Assembly: GCF_021155765.1 (NCBI RefSeq) | Contig: NC_060116.1 | Span: 17,362,584 to 17,426,583 of the forward strand | From: Diprion similis | Taxonomy: Eukaryota; Arthropoda; Insecta; Hymenoptera; Diprionidae | Length of the DNA: 64,000 nt | Direction of reading: 5' to 3' | In this document: positions 40,301 to 50,978 of the stretch, one piece after another | Layout: the number at the start of each line of letters is the position of its first letter | Numbering within the stretch: position 1 is the stretch's first letter | Program-made: the position numbers and the translations under genes | The notes under the pieces: model-generated | Databases searched by the model: none | What the model was told of the DNA's origin: nothing | The model's input: only the letters and a program-made list of their open reading frames with translations

Positions 40301-41165
40301 CGCAGGAAATTTCTTCGCTTTGAGATCAGTAAAAATAAAAAATGATACGAATTAATAATTTCTTAATCGCTCAATCATCCTCTTTCCCACCTCAGAGTTC
40401 CGCAAGGACAATACCGGCATGTTGTCGGCCTGCGCGAATTTACCGCAGTGTTACCGTCTCGCTACCGCATAGGCTTAATCGTCCATCATGGCGGTCATGA
40501 TCGGGAATGTAACCGCGTTGAACGACGCAAGAGTAACAAGTTGTTCGGCTGCATAGATGAAAAAAAAAATTGATCTCTAGAGATTTTTACCCATTGATAA
40601 GGCAGACGATGTTGAGCTGCGTAATAATCGTCGGCCATGTCGTAAACGGGGCTGTGAATAGGTGTTGAAGATAAGCTCAATTTCATTGGTTTCCCTTTAC
40701 GTATTCTCTTCTTGCGAGTTTGTCTCATATCGGCCAGCAATTTGTCCACTTCTTGTTCATTTCCACATCTCGCAGCGTGCAGGACCTCGATTAGAAGCTG
40801 CTTCTGCGGTCAGGCAACGTCACCACGATATATGCGTATATACACTATGTATATACAATATACATACGTATACATATATGCGCACGATATATACATACAC
40901 AAGGTATATCACACCGCATTCGGCGATTTATCAATATAACCAGACCTATTATCACACGAACGCCATGTGCCCCTCGTCGTCGTTAGGTGTCAACGTGACT
41001 ACGAAAATCAGCCGGCACATGACGATCGTGCAGGTGAGTATTCGCCACGGTCCAGTACTTACTAGTCGTACAATTTACCTTGATATTACCCGGGACTCTG
41101 TACCGCAGTGCCAGGGCTTGAAGTTCCTTGTACGACAGATTAGAGATGTCATTTCCAGTCTGCAT
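37368..41165 (-). CDS. Uncharacterised 864-aa protein with SAP-like N-terminus
   Basis: Four phase-0 exons on the minus strand: 41165-41079, 40803-40591, 39743-37539, 37457-37368. The start is the first in-frame ATG (MQTGNDISNLSYKELQALA), after an in-frame stop. Residues ~8-45 (LSYKELQALALRYRVPGNIK then KQLLIEVLHAAR, across the first intron) resemble a SAP-type helix-turn-helix as in NuSAP N-termini. A basic patch follows (TRKKRIRKGKPMKL), then STPIHSPVYD and a block ending HRLPYQW. The 2.2-kb exon encodes ~735 low-complexity residues rich in Asn, Ser, Gln and Tyr, with poly-Asn, a (Thr-Ser)n run and one Cys-containing block (QTSCIYCYAAP). No catalytic domain is seen. SAP and basic patch suggest a nuclear or chromatin role; that is inference. 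An mRNA encoding it is likely because all four junctions agree in phase. Confidence 0.75.
39590..39632 (-). repeat. AAC/AAT triplet repeat encoding poly-Asn
   Basis: Imperfect TTG/TTA triplets on the plus strand read as Asn codons in the 864-residue protein. A shorter CCTCCA-type repeat at about 38476-38497 encodes its Thr-Ser run. Confidence 0.8.
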
Positions 41166-42572
41166 CTTTTGTATTTCGAGCACTAATTGTCAATCATCGA
41201 TCGAAGAATACACACATTTCCGAAATGATCGGTTGGCTGCCCTCGAGCTGACAGGGGGCGCTAGGGGGTGAAGAGAGGGGGGAGGGGGAGTAGGGGGTGG
41301 GAGGAGCTTGGAGAATTCGTCTGCTCAACGGTGCGCGAGACATTTGCAATTTGTCGCGGACCACGGAGTCCTCAGTTTACAGTAGGTAGTAGAGATCTAA
41401 CTACAAACTTCAGGCGGGTAAACCCTGCACCACAAATACCATGTCCCGAACCGCGTTCGAATGTATATAATAACGTAACGGCAGATTATTGTATAGTTAA
41501 TACCGTTTTACGAAGTAGGTATGTTTTACCGAGAAACCTGATGTGTTTCTCTTTTCCCGCAGCTTTGAATGGAATGTCTTCTTTTAACTTCTCCGTTTTT
41601 GAGAGTGATACGAAGAAGTTATATAGCTGTACAGTATTGCACTTATACCTGTATTTGGCGAGGTATTAGTTATTGAATTTATTACATATTTCGGAAAAAA
41701 TATACATTCGAAAATGTGCTGAACGCAGGCTCTACCGGCGAATTTTTACGTAGAGCACCTTATATTATACCTATATAAATAGATACAAGTACAGGTACAC
41801 GGTACAGGTGTAGGAACTGTAAAATGTACATAGATACAGATAAGGGTACTTTACAACACTGACTATATTTGCTATTCTTCTCGGACAATTGTACTTGTCA
41901 ATTGTTAACAGCAATCATTAATCGTACATTTATATAAAGAACCCATTGGAAAAGGTATATATTCACCTCTAACGACTCTGCAGTAACGCTTTTACGAAAA
42001 TCTGAATTTTTTGAAATTTCCATAAATTGGGGTGAGTCTCATATTATGTATAAACTCCAACGTCAATTATTGTGCATTTATGTAGTTATTCTTTTCGTCA
42101 TTGAAGCGCGTCTCTCACACAGAAAAATACAGCAATAGGACATCGACATATTGCGAGCGTTCTAACAGTAGTGGGGTCTATTTTATAAATAATTGAAGGG
42201 TGTATAGCTATAGACGAGGGTAGGGTATACGTGTATCCGTTATGTAACGAGCCGAGTATTATATTATGTATTGAGTTTGCGCGGAGATGTTGGTTTCGCT
42301 CGCCAGCTATATGCCGACTCAGTACGTCACGAGAGAGTTATAGCGATGCGTCTGCTGGCTTGCATTTCTCAAATTACTGTTTGTTATTCGGTAAAGGTTG
42401 TGACATAATATTGTGCGTAAGCCCAGGTGTTAAATACGCGAGTATTTAAACGTCTTTCAATCAATTTGTCATTTCAATAGATCGCAGAGATTTGAGAATA
42501 CACAGTAGTTAGAGATCCTCCATTCGTTGTCAGTTTCCAATAACCGAAAGTGGCGAATCGACAGATAAGAGA
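41166..42572. promoter_or_regulatory. Divergent intergenic region, 864-aa gene and KChIP
   Basis: A 1.4-kb interval between two opposite start codons. A G-rich tract at 41254-41303 (runs of GGGGG) lies just upstream of the minus-strand gene, and a more CpG-rich block at 42230-42370 lies upstream of KChIP. No conserved coding sequence recognised. Confidence 0.4.
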
Positions 42573-44574
42573 ATGAAAGCCCGGAAGAGTCGCGGAGATA
42601 AAAGTAAGTGTCTCGTCAACTCTTGATTCGCAACTCAAGTACCTACCACTCGCCGCTCGTCCACTGGCCGTTTTAACAGTCAATACCTGACTACAACAAC
42701 GTGACTGTCACGGGGCTGTTCGTAACGCTATTCAAATTCCACTATTACCTACTCTCCTTGCATTTCTGTGTTTACCTAAGTTAGGGAGCATTATTCAACT
42801 GCCGTTCGAAATAAATTCAATTTTTTATACTTCACGATCATCGCGTTGCCACAGAATCATCGTAACATACCCACAGTATCCACAAAAAAGATGAAGTTAG
42901 GAACGTTAACGTAACTAAACATCACATGGGATTAATTGTTGTACAATTTCAGAAAGACATTTAAGAAGTTGCCTTTTCAAAATATGAACATTTTTTCTAC
43001 GTTATGATTTACTAGCTGAATGTCAGACAATCCTAAGGGTGCGAAGCAACGTCTTTCCTAAACATGCGTTGTTAAAGTATTACGACGTTATTACTAACTT
43101 CAGCCTCATCGGTATATACGGACCTTCAACAATCCGTCATTATATCGCAAACGCTATTAAATGTCGCAGTTTTAGTTCGGATACGTATTAATTTTTAGTC
43201 GACGCGTGCGTCTTAACTAATCGCGTCAACGAGATCGTTGAATTATTTACATGCTAAGTATATCCAAATTGATCTATTAGCGTTGGTGACGGCCTACCAA
43301 GGGCCTGTATAGTTACCATGGAAACCCCGGATGCCCGGGACCTCCATGCAAGCTATACATACGCAGTACGTGTATACGTACTTACAGTAGTCGCGTGTAA
43401 GCTACGTGTGAAAAATATACTTACTATATCTCTGTCACGCGTGGATACACCAGTTTATTTTCACCTCAAAAAATGGTACAAGGATGTTGATTTTTAAAAC
43501 GAGAAAATGCAAACTTTTTCTCTTATCAATGGAAATGTCAATGCCCGGTTTGACTAACAGAGTTTCCACCCCAGATAGCAATCTCTGACGAGTGTTAAAG
43601 AGTGTGTATTTTGCAGAGGGTGAGCTTGAAGAATTGACCGGAGTGTTGGCAAGTACCGGAGGTGGAGCTTTGACGCTCGGAGGACGTCACAGGCCGGAAG
43701 AGTTGACTACGCTGGCTGCGACTACTCGGTTTTCACGAAAAGAAATCCAGCTCATCTACAGAGGATTTAAACAAGAATGTCCCAGCGGTCTCGTAGACGA
43801 GGAAGCCTTTAAACAGATTTTTTCCCAATTCTTTCCCCAAGGAGGTAGGTACCTATCGCGTGGCATTCGTCGTAGATATACTTACTACATATACTTAAAG
43901 TTTATAGATATAAATCAAACCGTAAGGTTCGAGTATAATATATTGTTCCAGATGCGAGTCAATACGCGCACTATGTATTCAATACGATGAAGCGCAAACA
44001 GTCTGGTAAAATAAGCTTTGAGGTAGGAATAGCGATGTTCTGTAACGGATGCGCGTGATCCGCCATCGTGTAATAATTACACGGTAACAACTGTTTACAG
44101 GAATTTCTAACTATTTTATCAAAAGTATCCCGTGGGTCAGTTGAAGAGAAACTCCAGTGGGTATTCGGGCTCTATGATCTGGATGGCGACGGGCTGATTA
44201 GCAAAGACGAGATGCTCGATGTGGTTGGTTCGATTTATGAAATGCTTGGACGATATACGCAGCCCCAATGCGCTGAGCCTCAATTAGCGGCTCGGGAGCA
44301 CGTCGAACGTATATTTCACGTGAGTAACAACTGTAATCCGTACTTGCAAGCTTGAATTTAGGTGTATATACGTAGACTTCTTGGAGGCTTGAACAACTTT
44401 TATAGTATTTAGAAATATGCTTTGATAACACTTTGGTCAAAAAATACAATTACGTTTGAACAGTTAATGGATACAAATAAGGATGGCGTGGTAACAATTG
44501 AGGAACTGGTCCAGTGGTGTTCTAAAGATGAGCAGCTTCTTCGCAGCTTGGACACCCTAGATACAGTCTTGTGA
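42573..44574 (+). CDS. KChIP: Kv channel-interacting protein (KChIP)-type EF-hand calcium sensor
   Basis: A neuronal calcium sensor of the KChIP/calsenilin branch, whose members bind Kv4 channel N-termini and tune A-type currents. Five exons: 42573-42603, 43617-43844, 43952-44022, 44101-44319, 44464-44574; 219 residues, typical length. The 31-base first exon ([10 protein letters not shown]) was chosen because it ends in phase 1 at a GTAAGT donor, exactly what the AG/GGTGAG exon needs. The body matches the family: [59 protein letters not shown]-hand loops with good ligands are [12 protein letters not shown] (136-147) and [12 protein letters not shown] (186-197). The first EF-hand region (ECPSGLV) is degenerate, as in all KChIPs; the second ([16 protein letters not shown]) is weak, lacking acidic ligands. 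Alternative first exons are usual in this family. Confidence 0.88.
42604..43616 (+). other. KChIP: First intron of KChIP
   Basis: A 1,013-base intron from GTAAGT at 42604 to TTGCAG at 43616. No other coding exon recognised. Confidence 0.6.
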
Positions 44575-47500
44575 AATTACTTTTTCTTGTACTAATTATT
44601 TACCATATGCTCAGTAACCTCGTGATAACGTGTTCGTCGTTCTAAAATTTTCTGCATAAAGGTTTCTTCGTACTCTAATTTTTAATAGTATCGTCGCGAA
44701 AATTTTCATTCTAAATGCAATGGAAATTTATTGACCATGGTTGCAGTGTGGTTCAAACACAAGTTATGCAACAATCATAGCATCTCGTGTCTTTCGAATT
44801 CCCCGAAACACACATTCTTTCATTTTTACCTCGGTTCGTTTTATTCACATTTAGACAGCTGATTGTTCCCAAGAGACCGTTAAATATGGTGCAGAAAACT
44901 TTATGAGCCTCTCCTGTAAATATTTTCCTACCCAGTCTTTCAAACGTGCAATTGCATAATTCCAGTATTATTATTATTATATAAGTATCAATGAATCCGA
45001 TATATTAGTCACTTTTTCAATATCCCAGTCGACGCAGTTTTAAAAAAGTACCAATGAATTCTCAACGGATCCTTCGGACTCCACATGCAATCGATTACTC
45101 GATTCTTGATGAAATTGGGTATTTTGGGTACGCTTGTATGTAATAGTCAAAAGTCGGATAGATTCGATCCATCAAATTCGCCACTACTGGCACGATTCTG
45201 TTACGAAGTAGCAGGACCGTCTGTTGAATACGTCTGTAAATATTGAGTTCCACAAGATTGAAGGAATAAACATGTTATAACAATCTTGTGGGTTCCCAAA
45301 AGAGCCTGACTGTACCTCCACCTCCACGTTATGCTTGTTTGAAAAGTAAGCTTGAAATATTATGTTGACTGGGATCCTATTGCATTTCTACGTTCAAAGG
45401 TATTATCGTGTTAAACACTTGAAATTATACGCACTTCCGCGACCGATTTAAAATCGCGAATGTTACAAGGATTCTTTCAACCGTCGATCTGATGCATTTT
45501 TTATCTCTTCTTCTCTATTATGTAGACAATGAACATTTCTATTTGAAGAATTTCATATTAGTGTTATATACTCATATTCCGGGTATATAATACATCTATA
45601 TACACCTTGGGGTGGTCCGTTATCCGGACTTGAACGAATTTTTTAGCAGACGCCTCGATCCTAAATCGGTTCCAAATAATTAAAAAACACGGAGGGGCTA
45701 GAGTTGAGATAAAAATCTGAAAAAGTTAGGGAATTGTATTTGAATATGAGGACCGATTTGGGGGTCGTCTCGTGAAGAATTCGTCCTAGCACTAAACAAA
45801 GATCAATCACCCCGATAAACCTATGATTAAAGTATTATGCTGTTATAAGTTGTGAACCAGCAGTCTTGTGGATATTATAAGTATGTGTATTCTTATTTTT
45901 ATTATCATTCGTAACTCGCATTTAGGGTTAGTTATAGCCATGTATAGTTATGATATAGAAGCAAACATTATAGGAGTGGCAAGAATTTTCTAGAACAGTT
46001 TAGATTTAGCACTGACCAAGTAAACTGCTCTTTCGACAGGGCCTCGTGTGATTCTCCTGTACCTTACTACTATTTAAATAATTAATTATAGATATAATGG
46101 AGTATATTTATATATACATATGTATATACGTATATGCATATATGTGTGTGTATGTATATATATATACATGCATATATACACACGGTTATTAACTTAAAAT
46201 GTATAATTAGGTTTAAAAATCGTATTTGACAAATCTACTCGAATTCTATAACATATATTATATATATACAATAATATAACGTATTGTTCCGAATATAAGT
46301 CGACCTTGGGTATAAGTCTACCTACATATAGTTTTCAGTTTGCATTTCCGGACTTTTTTTGAGGTACTAAGTATGAGTCAACTCTTATGACAAAATTGAT
46401 ATCACAAGAGTATATCTATACATACTTATTTATAAATTGCAATATTTTTTAATCGGTACATGCATTTGTGTATCAATACAACTTGGGTAGGGTAAAATAT
46501 CGCAGCGTGAATTCCATTGGTCTAGCTTTACGATTGAATGATTCATAAAAAAGAATTTCACTTTTGTCGTGGACAATTGTTAGCGGTGACAAAAAACCTC
46601 GTCTTATATCCGGAAGAATACTATATTAAAAAAGGTTCAGCAATATTAATCATATGATTGTTACACCAAATAGATTTATACTTCGTTACGTTCCCTCGGT
46701 TATAAATTTAAACGTAAAATTTATATTGAAAAATACACGGATCAACGCTGAACATGCCATTTTCCGTATATTCTAGCATATGACACGGTATATTATGCAT
46801 AAACCAGATGAATATTCTAATTTTAAATATTTTCATAAATTTAATACGTTACAAAAATGAAATGCCATACATGCACAAAAAGTACATCCATATAGAAGTG
46901 CTACAAAGGAACGAAATATATATGGTGTGTCCTTAATTTCTCTCCATGAATTCACCTGTTTGTCTTTCAGCAAGACACAGTTCTATTGCAATTCGCTCAA
47001 AAGTCACAATATGGTACTACAATTGATGTGGATGAAGTGTAAAATTGGAACATTTCACATTTACTTCTGAGGCACCGTAATAGAAATTATTGACTTCTGC
47101 ACTGACTGAAATCTTTACACATTACGTAATACATATAAGGACCCGATGCAATACGGTAAGTGGTCAGTATAAATGATTTACAAAAATTTGTAAGTGTTGA
47201 TCGCCACAAATATAAAGTTTAAGAAATATAAACTGTTACCAAATAAACATTTCAAAGCGTTGCCGATACTTGTGAATGTATCGGTAATCTAATACTCCCA
47301 GTGCCATAATCTGTTAGTGTATACATTATAATTACGCCAAACAACTCCAGTCTTTCAATAAACATATATGGTTCACTAATAATATTCTTTTCCCTGTTAT
47401 TCAAATGTTCGAAAGTAACGCCAGGGACTTTTTAATATCGTATTATACGGCTGTCTGTATACTTTGTATTTGTAAATAAAAAACAAGTTACTATTATGCA

Positions 47501-48075
47501 TAATTTGTTGCGTAGTTGTGGCTATGTCCTGAGCTAAGTATGTGAATTTAATTTCGCAGCCGAAAGTTCAGCTCATTCCAATCCTGCGGGTAGGACGATT
47601 CTTTACCAAATTAGTAAATCAGCAATATACCCGAGCCTTGTGGTACGCGATTGTACGATTAATAAATAAAGGATACGTTATCCTTGAATCGTGTTGGACA
47701 CCATTGAAACCTCTGTTTCTGCATAATGCAGGTGTTTTTTATAGTCGGCGATGAACAAACATACTTAGACGATAACGAGGATTATTCGATCACTCCTTTT
47801 TTCAATAAATATCCCCATATATACCCTGCTCATTTTTAGCTTATTCGTATTGTTTCTTCGCCTTCCCGCCAATTCAAATTGAATTTCCGGCTTTTTGCAG
47901 CATAGGCAGGTCAAAGAGGATTAGGAGGCAGGTATAGTGTTCTTTGCGGCCGTGGATTTGTTCGATCGTCGGTAAGGTTAGGATCAGAAGCGGCTTGTTT
48001 ACGATTCTAAAGTTTCGACCACGGTCTCGACAGTTATTCAAAGACATTCGAATAGTAGAGAATGTCGAAGATACG
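44575..48075. other. KChIP 3' region and intergenic DNA
   Basis: About 3.5 kb of AT-rich sequence with TA-type simple repeats around 46090-46180 and 46250-46275. An AATAAA at 45265-45270 may serve KChIP. The 70-residue frame at 47542-47754 has no family features. No gene recognised. Confidence 0.55.
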
Positions 48076-48121
48076 ATGGTCACTCGCTGGTGCTCCGACA
48101 GCTTTGAGGCAAGTCTATTGA
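48062..48121 (+). promoter_or_regulatory. Upstream ORF overlapping the ZDHHC16 start
   Basis: An ATG 14 bases before the main start, in another frame, opens a 20-codon frame that ends at TGA 48119-48121, inside the coding sequence. If it is in the mRNA, it would compete with the main start. Whether it lies in the transcript is not known. Confidence 0.35.
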
Positions 48122-49918
48122 CTGTAATATTGAAAATAATTTCAGCATTGAGTAAATATCTCGTGATTTCTAGGTTAGGCGTAAAAAAGAAATGGTTTCG
48201 ACTTCAAATCGTGGTTAAGTCATTATTTTACAATCACTTTTTGGACTGGGGTTACGTATGCGACGTTTTAATGGAACCGATGTTCTGGTTCGTTGATAAT
48301 TTCGCTGGGTGGCTGGGTCCTGTAAGTATTTTGATTAGACCCTTTTAATTCGAACAGCTGACGTATCATTGTCACTGTTGAAGCAATAGAAGAGTTCAGT
48401 GAAAATTGTTACGCTTTCCGACACCCCATATCGTTGTTTGAAAACTTTAAACTTTCACAACACTTCCTGATCAACATACAATCCACCAACTGACGTTAAA
48501 TCACTTAGTTGTTCGTAGTAATGGTGACCTTGTTGACTGCATCCATCGTCGCAATTGCCTATTGGATAGGGCTGCCCTATTGGTGGGATAAGAGTCCAGC
48601 GATGACTGTAGTATTGATATTAATAGGGAATTGGTTACTACTAAACGTCAGCTTCCACTACTACATGGGCGTCGCTGTTCCTGCCGGGTACCCTCCCAAA
48701 GGAGAACTCATTCCAGAGGCTGTCAGTATTTGCAAAAAGTGTATCAAGCCAAAACCACCGAGAACACATCATTGCTCCGTATGCAATAAATGTGTTCTGA
48801 AGATGGACCATCATTGTCGTATCCTTGCTACCTGTCTTTTACATTTTACTAACTTTCAGTCATCGTTTTGCAGAGTTTGCCATCTAAACGGCCTTAAAAA
48901 AATGTCTAACTATCATGTTTGTCTCGGTGAATATTACAATTTATCAAGAACGCTATATTCATTGTTTGTACAAGGAAAATAATTGAACCTTGAAATTGAA
49001 TAATTGAATAATATTTGAAAATAGTGGCACGAACACGTCATTTGTCATTGCCACGCTTTGTGCCTTGCCAAGTAGGTACTTCTAGGCAAACGGCTTTTTG
49101 ACGGTAAAAAAACTAAAGAAATGATAAGTTATAACCTTAAGCGAATTGTAGCGTGGCTGAATAACTGCGTCGGACATTACAATCACAGGCATTTCTTTCA
49201 ATATATGGTCTTCACGGTTGTTGGAATTTTATTCATTATGATATTCGGAGTAGAGATTGCCTATCAAGAATTCTTTCCAGAACAGGAACCTGATTTGGAA
49301 GGACATCCTGTACGGATAAATAACTCTCTCATCATTCCAGTGGTTGGTATTATATTATTTTTCTCTGAATACCAGTAGCAGATTTAGATTTGTTTATTTA
49401 TATCACAAGCTGCTCATAGGAACCAAACTATGCATATGTGAAATATTTTCAGACGGAAAGTCTGGATGATTTGAGTCAAGAAGAGCTTGACGAAATTGCG
49501 CGACAGGCTGCCATAGCGAACATGAAAGATTGGAAACGGAGAGCAATAATTTATGCCGCAATGATAAGTCTGGGCACATTCGGAGCATTAGGAGCTTTGG
49601 CCTGGTGGCATTCCGGCCTAATCACGAGGGGAGAAACAAGCATTGAAGCCCGAATAAATAAAACTGAGTCCGAAAAGTATAAAGCCAAAGGTTGGGAGTA
49701 TCAGAACCCATACGACTTTGGACCTAGAGAGAATTGGAGAATATTTTTAGGGCTGAATGGAAGGTATGAAAATAATTGCATTACTCAACTCTCAGTAAAG
49801 ATCAGTGGTGCATACTTCACTTTGCAGAAGTTGGTGGCACATTCTTTTCCCATCCACACATGGGCCCTATGGAGATGGCCTTACATGGAACTCAATTCAC
49901 GATGCAAAAATGTCATGA
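48076..49918 (+). CDS. ZDHHC16: ZDHHC16-type protein S-palmitoyltransferase
   Basis: Transfers palmitate to cysteine on target proteins; in animals this family sits in ER/Golgi membranes. Exons 48076-48321, 48509-48818, 49152-49342, 49453-49763, 49828-49918 all agree in phase and give 382 residues. The Cys-rich domain reads SICKKCIKPKPPRTHHCSVC, and the catalytic DHHC is at 182-185. The next Pro is split by an intron, restoring DHHCPWLNNCVGHYNHRHFF as in ZDHHC16. There are four hydrophobic segments, roughly at 83-103, 112-128, 202-222 and after the ENM-rich loop (IIYAAMISLGTFGALGALAW). GLITRGETSIEARIN matches the TTxE-like motif of the family, and the C-terminus (NPYDFGPRENWRIFLG) is ZDHHC16-like. 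The start is the first in-frame ATG. An AATAAA lies at 50077-50082. Confidence 0.93.
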
Positions 49919-50076
49919 CACACTCAGTTTGATTACATTGCGGCATCACTTGAGATTAATCGTTTAGTTCGTTGACTACTTTATTAAAATTCACTTAATA
50001 ATCTAGTCAAACTTTGTAGTATTGTCATTGCGATCACAGGACTAGTATTCAATAGCTAAAATCAGCTATAAAACAG

Positions 50077-50082
50077 AATAAA
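50077..50082 (+). terminator. Polyadenylation signal of ZDHHC16
   Basis: AATAAA 159 bases after the stop codon; the only canonical hexamer before the hairpin repeat at 50107. Confidence 0.5.
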
Positions 50083-50106
50083 AAAGTCTTAACGATGCGA
50101 ATGTCT

Positions 50107-50310
50107 GGGTAGGGGTAAAATCTTGGAAGTGTCAATATTGCGAAATTTCAAATATGTGAAAATCAAATATCGAAAGATGAATTGTTCGAAATCTTGAGTC
50201 AAAAATCAAGATTTCGAACAATTCATCTTTTGTTATTTTATTTTCACATGTTTGAAATTTCGATATATCGGCTATTCGCAATATTGACCCTTCCAAGTTT
50301 TGACTCCACC
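50107..50310. mobile_element. Long perfect-core hairpin repeat (MITE-like)
   Basis: The two ~95-105-base arms (50107-50199 and 50206-50310) are reverse complements with a loop of only about 6-8 bases. The central 22 base pairs (GATGAATTGTTCGAAATCTTGA) are perfect. The outer parts agree with small indels and end GGGTAGGGGT / ACTCCACCC. It lies just downstream of ZDHHC16, with no coding sequence. It resembles a small foldback element; a transcript through it would be a long double-stranded hairpin. Confidence 0.75.
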
Positions 50311-50978
50311 CGAATATCTGCGTCCAAGTCCAACTTCAGACTGTTACGTGTTCTTCAGGTTTTACTTTAGATAAAATTAATGCATCAAGTTGTTATTTTT
50401 ACATATTTTTACTCGTCGTTACAAAAATTGGTGGCACAATAAATATAAGTATACAGAAATTTTCTACACTGCTTCGTAAACCTACTTTACTAGTTTATAA
50501 TAATAATAATATTCTGTAAATGCTCGAATGCTGAAAGCGTTGTATTTAATTATTATAGTTTGATATGCGTAATACTTGATCATATGTTACAAATGCTGGC
50601 ATAGCTATCGGAGGACTAATAAAATTCAGATTTTAAAAGAATTTGATGTAGCTACTATCATGAGAAATAGATTTTTCTTACGTGAAATTCTCTTTATTAT
50701 CACTGTTATTATTATCAAATCAGATTTAAGCTTCAATCACTCTTAGGTTCTTTCAATTGTCGATTCAACTACTTCATTCATATAATCACAATTATTATAC
50801 ATTGCTATGTGCTAACGGCATCCATCTGTAATCTATAAAGTACTATATCAATCTAGCCAATAATTTATTTTTCTTAATAAATCTATCATAATTAAGTATA
50901 CTAAAAACTTAATACCTATATATTAGAATAGCGAATCGATTGCTAGTTATGGCGAAGCGTCAATTTGTGGTGCAATGC
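50311..50978. other. Tail-to-tail spacer, ZDHHC16 and serine protease
   Basis: AT-rich DNA without coding sequence. On the minus strand an AATAAA (50871-50866) about 110 bases past the protease stop is a plausible polyadenylation signal. Confidence 0.55.

Noticed and set aside
47542-47754. 70-codon frame upstream of ZDHHC16
   Set aside because: No homology and no splice sites that join it in frame to a real exon.
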